Below are positions 1-5,054 of a DNA stretch of 5,700 nt, in pieces. Position numbers and translations under genes: made by a program. This DNA is from Arthrobacter sp. (lineage in GTDB: Bacteria > Actinomycetota > Actinomycetes > Actinomycetales > Micrococcaceae). Position 1 is the stretch's first letter. The number at the start of each line of letters is the position of its first letter. The stretch lies in the NCBI GenBank assembly GCA_030147325.1, contig JASLAA010000256.1, positions 1 to 5,700 on the forward strand, in the 5' to 3' direction. A model generated the notes under the pieces. It worked only from the letters and a program-made list of their open reading frames with translations, did not search any database and was not told the DNA's origin.

Positions 1-81
1 CGGGAGAAATCAGGCCGGATCGACCGGCGGGACGTCCGATAGAGCGCGATCACCGCAGTGCCTGTGCTCGGACAGACAGGA
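1..81. other. Edge segment with no assignable gene
   Basis: This segment lies beyond the hairpin that ends the minus-strand operon. On the plus strand, frame 1 is open from the left edge to a TAG at 40-42 (13 residues ending RRDVR). This could be the tail of a gene converging on the operon, which would make the hairpin at 82-128 a shared bidirectional terminator, but 13 residues cannot establish it. On the minus strand a GTG near 50 opens a frame to the left edge, without a ribosome-binding site. I assign neither. Confidence 0.3.
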
Positions 82-128
82 CGACCCCCGGGTCGGAGGG
101 CGCTGAAGGTCCCTCGACCCGGGGGTCG
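82..128 (-). terminator. Strong hairpin, probable operon terminator
   Basis: The arms CGACCCCCGGGTCG (82-95) and CGACCCGGGGGTCG (115-128) are perfect reverse complements. The stem continues inward through AGGG (97-100) and CCCT (111-114) after one bulged G at 96, giving 18 pairs around a 10-base loop (101-110). It begins 24 bases after the stop codon of the FAD enzyme gene, where a terminator is expected. Neither side has a run of U; on the minus strand the hairpin is followed by TCCTGTCTGTCC. U-poor terminators are common in high-GC actinobacteria, so termination is likely but inferred. It could serve both strands. Confidence 0.7.
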
Positions 129-152
129 CCGTCATGCTCGAAGCAGATTCTG

Positions 153-1268
153 TCAGTGGAAACGCTCGGGCCGGAACGTCGTGAGCATGGGGTGCTGCTG
201 TCCGCTCAGGATCTCTTCGGCCAGAAGTTCCCCCGCGATGAGTCCGAGGGTCGCCCCGGAGTGGGTGAAGGCCACGAAGCATCCGGGGACTTCCTGCAGC
301 TCGCCGAAGACGGGCTCACCGTCACCCGGGATCGGCTTGCGACCCAGCTTCCACGAGGCGGCCTTGAGCGGCGGTTCCCCCTGCAGCAACACGGAAGCTT
401 CATCCGCGAGTTGCTGCACCACGGATTCCGGGATGGAGTAGGTGCCGTCCGCGTTCTCGGTGATGCTCTCCTCGTACCAGTCATGATCCAACGCCAGGGT
501 GTTTCCGGGATTCGGCCGGAGCGCCGCGCGGGGAGTGTTCATGACGGGTCGTACTTCCTGGGCTACCGGTTCGGTGAGGACGAGCATCGACACCGGTGAG
601 GCGTCGGGGATCTCCACACCGAGTTCCTTGACCACGGCAGGAGTCTGCGGACCGCAGGCCACCACTACCGCGTCGGCGTGGTACTGCTCGCCCTGCGCGG
701 TTGTCACTCCGATGGCTCGTCCGTCCGTGACCTGGACGGAGGTCCTTCCTGCATGGGTGACCAGTTCACCCCCGCGGTGCTTGAACTCGTCCATGAGGAA
801 TTCGATCAGGTGCGGCAGGCTGACCCACCCCTCGCCCGGGTTGAAGATGGCCGTACCGGGAACGGACGCGGCGTTGATGCCCGTGGTGTAATCGCCGACC
901 GTTTCGGGGGTGACCAGTCTGGAATCGTAACCGTGCGCCTTCTCGTAGGCGTGGCGGTCTCTGGTGGTGTCGTCCTCACCGTCAGCGGCCCAATGGAGGC
1001 CACCATCGAAGTGGAGCCACTCCAGGGCCGGGTCTGCAGCGAAGAGCGTGCGGTACCGGTCGATGCCGGCCACGCGCAGCTCGTGGTAGGGGGTGGTGCG
1101 TTCGCCTGCGGAGTTCAACCAGGACAGGGACCGCCCGGAGGCGCCGCTGGCCAGCTCGGCTTCGGTCACGAGGACGACGGACGCACCACCGCGCAGCAGA
1201 TGGACAGCGGTGGAGACGCCGAGGATGCCGCCGCCGATGACGGCCACACGGGAGGGGGAGAAGGTCAT
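153..1268 (-). CDS. DAO-family FAD-dependent amine oxidase/dehydrogenase, possible fructosyl-amino acid oxidase
   Basis: This 371-residue cytoplasmic flavoenzyme belongs to the D-amino acid oxidase/glycine oxidase/sarcosine oxidase superfamily, whose members oxidise a C-N bond of an amino acid or N-substituted amino acid. The N-terminal Rossmann motif is G12-G-G14-I-L-G17, with an acidic residue (E36) after strand 2 to bind the FAD ribose and the family's GASGRS segment at 42-47. The C-terminal FAD and substrate region has RKPIPGDGEPVFG (310-322) and FTHSGATLGL (334-343). No cysteine sits where monomeric sarcosine oxidases attach FAD covalently (near residue 308, by eye), so FAD is probably non-covalent. 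There is no signal peptide. The ATG has a purine-rich AAAGAGAG about six bases upstream. It is the last gene of the operon, 33 bases after the Gfo/Idh/MocA gene. The length suits bacterial fructosyl-amino acid oxidases, but also glycine oxidase and D-amino acid dehydrogenase. The family is certain; the substrate is inferred from context. Confidence 0.9.
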   Translation of the reverse strand: MTFSPSRVAVIGGGILGVSTAVHLLRGGASVVLVTEAELASGASGRSLSWLNSAGERTTPYHELRVAGIDRYRTLFAADPALEWLHFDGGLHWAADGEDDTTRDRHAYEKAHGYDSRLVTPETVGDYTTGINAASVPGTAIFNPGEGWVSLPHLIEFLMDEFKHRGGELVTHAGRTSVQVTDGRAIGVTTAQGEQYHADAVVVACGPQTPAVVKELGVEIPDASPVSMLVLTEPVAQEVRPVMNTPRAALRPNPGNTLALDHDWYEESITENADGTYSIPESVVQQLADEASVLLQGEPPLKAASWKLGRKPIPGDGEPVFGELQEVPGCFVAFTHSGATLGLIAGELLAEEILSGQQHPMLTTFRPERFH

Positions 1269-1301
1269 GATTAGCTCTCTTTCTCGGGAGGTGACGGCTG
1301 G

Positions 1302-2348
1302 TCAGCCGGCGCCATGAATTTTCTCGATGATCCGTAGAACCGCGACCGACTGGGCGGGATCGACCGGGGGCGGCGTCCCGTCCCGCAGCGCCGCGGCAAG
1401 CAGGGTGTAGAACGTGGGATAGCTGCCGCGCTCGGCGGGTACGGGCACCGTGGCGCCGTCCACTCCGAGCAGGCCCCACCTGCTGTCGGGCTCCACGCCG
1501 TACTTCTCGTCAGTGGGAAGTGTTCCGGATGCCAGTGCCGCTTCCTGCCCGTCCAACCCCCACTTGGTGTACCCGGCGGTGGATCCCAGCACATGGAATC
1601 GGGCTCCGACCTGTGCTGCCACACCGTTCATCCACAGCCGCGACCGAACCCCTGACCGGTGCTGCAGCGACACGAAGCTGTCCTGGTCGGCGCCGCTGCC
1701 GGGGGTGCGCACGGCGGTCTCGCCGTAGGCCTCGGTGACGGGGCCGAAGAGTTCGATGGCCTGGTCGATGAGGTGTGCTCCGAGGTCGTGGAGGATCCCC
1801 CCGCCTTCGGCGACGGTGGCCTCGTCCCGCCAGTTGCCGAAACCTTCGGGCATCCACCACTCGAACCGGGACTCGAAGGAGCGGACCTGTCCCAGGACGC
1901 CTTCATCGAGCAGTCTCCTCAGTGTCAGGTAGTCGGCGTCCCAACGACGGTTCTGGAAGACGGTGAGCATCACCCCGGCCTCGGCGGCTCGGCCGATGAG
2001 GATCTCGCCTTCCGCGCTCGTGGGTACGAAGGGTTTGTCCACGACGACGTTCAGCCCGCGATCGAAGGCCTTGTTCGCCAGTTCTCCATGAGTGCCGGGA
2101 GGTGTCCCGAGGACGACGAGATCCAGTTCCAGTTCACCGGAATCGAGAGCGGCGAACAGGTCCCCTGCCGTTCCGATGATCCGGGCTCCGGGATAGGACT
2201 GAGCGGCGAGGTCGGCCCGTGCGGGGTTCGCGGTGACGATCACGTCCAGTGAGTAGCCCGGGTCCGCCTCGATGAGCGGGGCGTGGAAGACCTTGCCGGA
2301 TACGCCGAATCCGAGGACGGCGGTACGGAGGGGGCCGGTATCGCGCAT
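1302..2348 (-). CDS. Gfo/Idh/MocA-family NAD(P)-dependent oxidoreductase
   Basis: A 348-residue cytoplasmic dehydrogenase/reductase acting on a sugar, polyol or inositol-type carbonyl or hydroxyl group. The N-terminal Rossmann domain (about 8-125) has G13-F-G15-V-S-G18 followed by KVFHAP, then TPPGTH (82-87) and D104-K105-P106-F107, the form of the family's EKP motif in which K105 is the expected catalytic lysine. The C-terminal domain shows NRRWDADY (133-140) and the active-site stretch H187-D188-LGA-H192-LI-D195. The GFGxSGxxFHAP and NRRWD signatures resemble the YdgJ/IolW (YvaA) branch, whose studied members act on scyllo-inositol or inosose. That similarity is recalled, not computed. The ATG shares one base with the ATPase stop (TGATG), and GGAAG lies seven bases upstream, so translation is probably coupled. 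In this operon it may process the sugar-derived carbonyl released by the FAD enzyme. Confidence 0.93.
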   Translation of the reverse strand: MRDTGPLRTAVLGFGVSGKVFHAPLIEADPGYSLDVIVTANPARADLAAQSYPGARIIGTAGDLFAALDSGELELDLVVLGTPPGTHGELANKAFDRGLNVVVDKPFVPTSAEGEILIGRAAEAGVMLTVFQNRRWDADYLTLRRLLDEGVLGQVRSFESRFEWWMPEGFGNWRDEATVAEGGGILHDLGAHLIDQAIELFGPVTEAYGETAVRTPGSGADQDSFVSLQHRSGVRSRLWMNGVAAQVGARFHVLGSTAGYTKWGLDGQEAALASGTLPTDEKYGVEPDSRWGLLGVDGATVPVPAERGSYPTFYTLLAAALRDGTPPPVDPAQSVAVLRIIEKIHGAG

Positions 2349-3115
2349 CAGAGGACTTCCGACAGGAATCGTTGGAGGCGCTCGCTCCGGGGATTGTCGA
2401 AGAGGTCGGCGGGTTTGCCGGCTTCGATGACTTCACCCTCGTCCATGAAGACCACCTGGTCGGCGACCCTGCGGGCGAAACCCATCTCATGGGTGACGAC
2501 GGCCATCGTCATGCCGCGCTCGCAGAGACCGGCCATGAGCGTCAGCACGCCCTTGACGAGTTCCGGATCCAGGGCGGAGGTGGCTTCATCGAAGAGCATG
2601 ACCTCCGGTTCCATCGCCAGGGCCCGGGCGATGGCGACGCGTTGCTGCTGGCCTCCGGAGAGGTCCCGGGGACGGTGGTCGGCACGTTCGGCGAGGCCGA
2701 CTTCGGCGAGCCGGCGTCGGGCGCGTTCCCTGGCCTCCGCCTTCGACATGCCCTTGACGCTCCAGAGGGCGAGGGCGACGTTCTCGAGTGCGGTGTGGTC
2801 GGGGAAGAGGTTGAAGTGCTGGAAGACGATGCCGATGCGGCTGCGCAGGACGTCCGGTTTGACGTTCAGTGCGCTCTCTCCATCGAGCAGCACGTCACCG
2901 CTCGCGGGTTCGTGGAGGCGGTTGATGCCGCGGAGCAGGGTCGACTTCCCCGAGCCGGAGGGCCCGATGATGCAGGTCGTGGTTCCCGGGGCTATCGACA
3001 GGCTCACACCGCGCAGGACCTTGATGTCACCGAAGGCCATCGTCAGGTCCCGGACTTCCAGGCTGGACCCTCTGAACGTGAGGAGATCGGCGGAGGTGTT
3101 CGTGGAGGTGCTCAT
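2348..3115 (-). CDS. Polar amino acid (PAAT) ABC transporter, ATP-binding protein
   Basis: A 255-residue ATPase that would power the importer from the cytoplasmic face of the membrane. All nucleotide-binding motifs are intact: Walker A GPSGSGKST (51-59), Q-loop Q99 in VFQHFNLF, ABC signature LSGGQQQR (152-159), Walker B plus D-loop LFDEATSALD (174-183) with catalytic E177, and switch H209 in VTHEMGFAR. The HFNLF and THEMGFAR sequences are typical of the GlnQ/HisP (PAAT) class and unlike sugar-importer ATPases of the MalK type, which also carry an extra C-terminal domain that is absent here. The first 15 or so residues are a Ser/Thr-rich extension before the ATPase fold. Its start overlaps the permease stop by four bases (ATGA), with AGGGAG six bases upstream, so it is translationally coupled to its membrane partner. 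Confidence 0.96.
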   Translation of the reverse strand: MSTSTNTSADLLTFRGSSLEVRDLTMAFGDIKVLRGVSLSIAPGTTTCIIGPSGSGKSTLLRGINRLHEPASGDVLLDGESALNVKPDVLRSRIGIVFQHFNLFPDHTALENVALALWSVKGMSKAEARERARRRLAEVGLAERADHRPRDLSGGQQQRVAIARALAMEPEVMLFDEATSALDPELVKGVLTLMAGLCERGMTMAVVTHEMGFARRVADQVVFMDEGEVIEAGKPADLFDNPRSERLQRFLSEVL

Positions 3116-3900
3116 GTGTTGCTCCCTGTGATGTGCGGTGTGACCGCATCGAGTTCTTTGACTTCGTTCAGTCCGCTGCTGGGGGCTGTGGGGCGGCGCC
3201 GTCCGCTGCGGAACCGGGCATCGAAGTAGTTGACCAGGTGGGTCAGGGGGACAGTGATGATCAGGTAGAAGACTCCCGCCATCACCAGGGGGGAGAGGTT
3301 TCCTGTCAGTACCGCTGCGTCCTGGCCGACGCGGAAGAGTTCACGTTCGGAGACCAGGAGGCCCAGGAAGTAGACCAGGGAGGAGTCCTTCACGATCGCG
3401 ATGAACTGGTTCACCAGGGCGGGGAGGACCCGTCGTACTCCCTGGGGGATGACGACCAGTGCCATGGCCTTGCCGTATCCCATACCGAGGGCCCGGCAGG
3501 CTTCCAGCTGCCCCTTCTCGACGCTCTGGATACCTGCACGGAAGATCTCACCGATGTAGGCGCTGGCGATGAGACTGAGGGCGATGATCCCGAGGGGATA
3601 CGGCGAGGGCCCGAAGATCTCCTGGCTCATCCGGGCGAAGCCCTGGCCGATGAGCAGGATCGTCAGGATGGCGGGTAGCCCCCGGAAGAGGTCCGTGTAG
3701 ATCCGGGCCGGGATCCGGAGCCAGCGTGATGTCGATATGCCCATCACGGCGACCACCATCCCCAGCACCACCCCGATGACCGTCGCTGCGGCGGAGATGA
3801 TCAAGGTGTTGACCAGACCGACTCCCAGCAGTTGCGGCAGGACGGCGAGCATCGCGTCGAAGTCGAGAAAGGTCTTGGTCAGATTGTCCAGGAAGTCCAT
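3112..3900 (-). CDS. PAAT-family ABC transporter permease
   Basis: A 262-residue integral membrane subunit forming the translocation channel. Hydrophobic segments lie at roughly 24-53, 75-91, 103-117, 158-180 and 205-225. The family hallmarks are FRGLPAILTILLI (72-84) and YIGEIFRAGI (115-124), followed by the EAA loop E133-A134-CRALG139 to IPQ (151-153), which docks on the ATPase. There is one permease gene, so the channel is probably a homodimer, as in GlnP-type systems. The hydrophilic C-terminal tail after about residue 230 (RSGRRRP, then about 25 residues) is longer than the core fold needs and looks cytoplasmic. The ATG has a weak GAGAG about seven bases upstream. It is separated from the binding-protein gene by 99 bases containing hairpins, unlike the tightly overlapping genes that follow. 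Confidence 0.95.
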   Translation of the reverse strand: MDFLDNLTKTFLDFDAMLAVLPQLLGVGLVNTLIISAAATVIGVVLGMVVAVMGISTSRWLRIPARIYTDLFRGLPAILTILLIGQGFARMSQEIFGPSPYPLGIIALSLIASAYIGEIFRAGIQSVEKGQLEACRALGMGYGKAMALVVIPQGVRRVLPALVNQFIAIVKDSSLVYFLGLLVSERELFRVGQDAAVLTGNLSPLVMAGVFYLIITVPLTHLVNYFDARFRSGRRRPTAPSSGLNEVKELDAVTPHITGSNT

Positions 3901-3929
3901 GTCAAGCTCTCAGTGTCTGTAGCCGGGGG

Positions 3930-3950
3930 GCGGGCCGATGCGCGGCCCGC
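3930..3950 (-). promoter_or_regulatory. GC-rich intercistronic hairpin between binding-protein and permease genes
   Basis: GCGGGCCG (3930-3937) and CGGCCCGC (3943-3950) form a perfect 8-bp stem with a 5-base loop. No U run follows on the minus strand, so a full intrinsic terminator is unlikely. In ABC operons, hairpins between the binding-protein gene and the membrane genes often protect the upstream message or cause partial termination, giving excess binding protein. That role is inferred here from position. Confidence 0.5.
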
Positions 3951-3966
3951 ACCCTTGGATGGTGTT

Positions 3967-3998
3967 CCCGAGGTGGTTCTCGGGTGGACGAGACCCGA
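3967..3998 (-). repeat. Two mutually exclusive short hairpins after the binding-protein stop
   Basis: CCCGAG (3967-3972) pairs with CTCGGG (3979-3984). TCGGGT (3980-3985) pairs with ACCCGA (3993-3998). The two 6-bp stems share bases 3980-3984, so only one can form at a time. They lie directly after the TAG of the binding-protein gene (4000-4002). The pairing is visible in the sequence; any regulatory role is speculative, since short GC-rich stems arise by chance in such DNA. Confidence 0.3.
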
Positions 3999-3999
3999 A

Positions 4000-4872
4000 C
4001 TAGTTGCTCGGGGTCGGCTGGGGGGTCGGCTCGGACGTGCGTTCCGCGGACGGCAGGTACTGCTCAGGCATCGGCGAGCCGGGGAACCACTTCTCATAGA
4101 GCTCCTTCCACGTGCCGTCTTCCATCGCCTCGGCCAGACCCTCATCGAGCGCGGCCTTGAACTCGTCGTTGCCCTGGGCGAGGGCAAACCCTGCCGGAGC
4201 ATCGAACGACGGGATGTCCGCGGCCGAGACCAGGCCGAATTTCTCCGTGTAGTCCTTAGCCGCTTCGTAGTCGAGGAAGTGGGCGTCGACCGACCCGCCG
4301 TTGACTGCGGCGATGGCGGAGTTGTTGTCGGGGAAGCGGACCAGGTCGGTGTGGGTGAAGTTCTTCACCGCGTATGCCTCCTGCAAGGTGCCCTGCACGA
4401 CGCCCAGCCGATGACCGGCGAGGCTTTCGGCATCCTTCACGCCGGAGTCCTTCGTGGTGATGACGGTGAGGTAGCCGGCGAGGTAGCCCTCCGAGAAGTC
4501 CACGGTCTGCTTGCGCTCCTCCGTGATGCCGATAGCTGCGACACCGACGTCGAACTGCCCGTTCGCAACGGCCGACAGGAGACCGGAGAAATCCTGGCCG
4601 GTGAAGACGACGTCGTCCACGCCGATGCGCCCGGCCACGTCCTGGAAGAGTTCGACGTCGAAGCCCGTGAAGTTTCCGCTCTCATCCGTGAAGGTGTAGG
4701 GCTTGGAGTCACCCAGGCTCGCCACGCGGATGGTGCCCGGCTCGATCAGGCCGTAGGGGTTCTCCTCAGGGGACGCCGAGGGGGAGGATCCGCATCCGGT
4801 GAGGACCAGCAGCGCGGTCAAGGTAGTGGCCGCAACGGCAGCCAGGGGGCGGAAGCGGGAGACTCTGTTCAC
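4000..4872 (-). CDS. PAAT-family ABC transporter substrate-binding lipoprotein
   Basis: A 290-residue extracytoplasmic receptor that would capture the substrate and deliver it to the permease. I chose GTG at 4872 because it opens directly into a lipoprotein signal: arginines at 3, 6 and 8, a hydrophobic core at 10-23 and lipobox LTGC with Cys27 as the lipidated residue. A longer in-frame start (TTG at 4965) would add 31 non-signal residues and lie inside an operator. The Shine-Dalgarno site is weak (GGA about seven bases upstream). Family signatures are GFDVELFQDVA (70-80), ITEERKQTVDFSEGY (116-130), where R120 should bind the substrate carboxylate, LGVVQGT (156-162), and D201 in FLDYEAA, expected to bind the amino group. 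Together they predict a ligand with an alpha-amino acid head. The last 15 or so residues form a Ser/Thr/Pro-rich tail (SEPTPQPTPSN). It is the first gene of the operon. Confidence 0.93.
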   Translation of the reverse strand: MNRVSRFRPLAAVAATTLTALLVLTGCGSSPSASPEENPYGLIEPGTIRVASLGDSKPYTFTDESGNFTGFDVELFQDVAGRIGVDDVVFTGQDFSGLLSAVANGQFDVGVAAIGITEERKQTVDFSEGYLAGYLTVITTKDSGVKDAESLAGHRLGVVQGTLQEAYAVKNFTHTDLVRFPDNNSAIAAVNGGSVDAHFLDYEAAKDYTEKFGLVSAADIPSFDAPAGFALAQGNDEFKAALDEGLAEAMEDGTWKELYEKWFPGSPMPEQYLPSAERTSEPTPQPTPSN

Positions 4873-4891
4873 TGTTTTGTCCAATCGATGA

Positions 4892-4907
4892 CGGCACTTC
4901 GGTGCCG
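4892..4907. repeat. Perfect 6-bp tetraloop hairpin in the operon leader
   Basis: CGGCAC (4892-4897) and GTGCCG (4902-4907) flank four bases. Read on the plus strand the loop is C(TTCG)G, an extra-stable RNA tetraloop; on the minus-strand transcript it is CGAA. The hairpin ends 19 bases before the GTG start of the binding protein, close to the ribosome footprint. No U run follows on either strand, so it is not a standard terminator. A function is not established. Confidence 0.4.
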
Positions 4908-4949
4908 GACAGCCGGGAAGTTGCTGGAAGAAGGAAGGCCAACCCCTCG

Positions 4950-4976
4950 TTGAGTCCGGTCTCAATCGGTTAGAGT
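4950..4976 (+). promoter_or_regulatory. Weak candidate promoter for the LacI-family gene
   Basis: TTGAGT (4950-4955) and TAGAGT (4971-4976) resemble -35 and -10 boxes but are only 15 bases apart, which is short. Transcription would begin near 4983, inside the second operator, and the first operator would cover the -35 box, so the regulator would repress itself. This is the best plus-strand candidate I found, and it is weak. Confidence 0.25.
4951..4964. promoter_or_regulatory. Operator-like palindrome 1 (LacI-type, centre CCGG)
   Basis: TGAGTCCGGTCTCA is palindromic except at one symmetric pair (its positions 5 and 10). The central CpG is a common trait of LacI-family operators. It is the exact reverse complement of palindrome 2 and lies downstream of the predicted start of the minus-strand operon (about +37 to +50), a position suited to roadblock repression. 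Binding by the adjacent LacI-family protein is inferred. Confidence 0.65.
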
Positions 4977-4989
4977 GAGACCGGACTCA
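4976..4989. promoter_or_regulatory. Operator-like palindrome 2, exact inverted copy of palindrome 1
   Basis: TGAGACCGGACTCA is the reverse complement of 4951-4964. The two centres are 25 bp apart, with 11 bases (4965-4975) between the arms. It falls at roughly +12 to +25 of the predicted operon transcript and over the predicted start of the regulator's own transcript. The pair could bind two dimers or, in RNA, fold as a 14-bp stem with an 11-base loop. Confidence 0.65.
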
Positions 4990-5006
4990 CATTTGGGTTG
5001 CTGAGG

Positions 5007-5035
5007 AATCTACACACCGATCCGCTGAGGGTCAA
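5007..5035 (-). promoter_or_regulatory. Sigma70-type promoter of the transporter/oxidoreductase operon
   Basis: Read on the minus strand, -35 TTGACC (5035-5030, five of six consensus bases) is followed by exactly 17 bases and then -10 TAGATT (5012-5007, four of six). Transcription should begin near 5000, leaving a leader of about 128 bases before the GTG at 4872. No comparable promoter was seen in the short gaps between the five downstream genes, so this one probably drives all of them. The -35 box meets the 16-bp palindrome at 5035. Confidence 0.6.
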
Positions 5036-5050
5036 CCTTTCCGGAAAGGT
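5035..5050. promoter_or_regulatory. Perfect 16-bp palindrome over the operon -35 edge and the regulator's ribosome-binding site
   Basis: ACCTTTCCGGAAAGGT is fully self-complementary and centred on CCGG between 5042 and 5043. It abuts or overlaps the -35 box of the minus-strand promoter and includes the AAAGG that serves as ribosome-binding site for the gene starting at 5055. The centre resembles palindromes 1 and 2 but the outer bases differ, so it may be an auxiliary operator for the same protein, a site for another regulator, or chance. Confidence 0.45.
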
Positions 5051-5054
5051 CACG

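Larger units (their letters stand above)
4873..5054. promoter_or_regulatory. Divergent regulatory region between the transporter operon and the LacI-family gene
   Basis: These 182 bases separate the two divergent start codons. They contain a sigma70-type promoter for the minus-strand operon (5007-5035), a pair of inverted 14-bp operator-like palindromes (4951-4989), a separate 16-bp palindrome (5035-5050), a 6-bp tetraloop hairpin near the binding-protein start (4892-4907) and the regulator's ribosome-binding site. The predicted operon transcript has an untranslated leader of about 128 bases, long enough to hold both palindromes as RNA structure. Confidence 0.75.

Noticed and set aside
678..1274. 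A 198-codon plus-strand frame opposite the FAD enzyme gene
   Set aside because: Its Gly/Asp/Val-rich translation has no motifs, and the opposite strand carries the full dinucleotide-binding motif and C-terminal FAD motif in frame.
1283..1306. Small GGCTG-CAGCC inverted repeat at the junction of the Gfo/Idh/MocA and FAD enzyme genes, considered as a terminator
   Set aside because: The stem is only 5 bp with a 2-base loop and no U run, and the downstream gene follows within 33 bases, so it is most likely chance.
2283..3229. Two plus-strand open frames of 282 and 285 codons opposite the ATPase gene
   Set aside because: Neither translation shows a recognisable domain, and the minus strand encodes a complete ABC ATPase with every motif. 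They are complementary-strand shadows.
3832..4953. A 373-codon open frame on the plus strand opposite the binding-protein gene
   Set aside because: It is antisense to a protein with intact PAAT motifs and a lipobox, and its translation is low in complexity and rich in G, V, E and R. Long antisense frames are expected in high-GC DNA.
4000..4965. A 321-residue version of the binding protein starting at TTG 4965
   Set aside because: The extra 31 residues precede the signal peptide, contain no export signal, and the start codon lies within an operator. GTG at 4872 gives a standard lipoprotein N-terminus.
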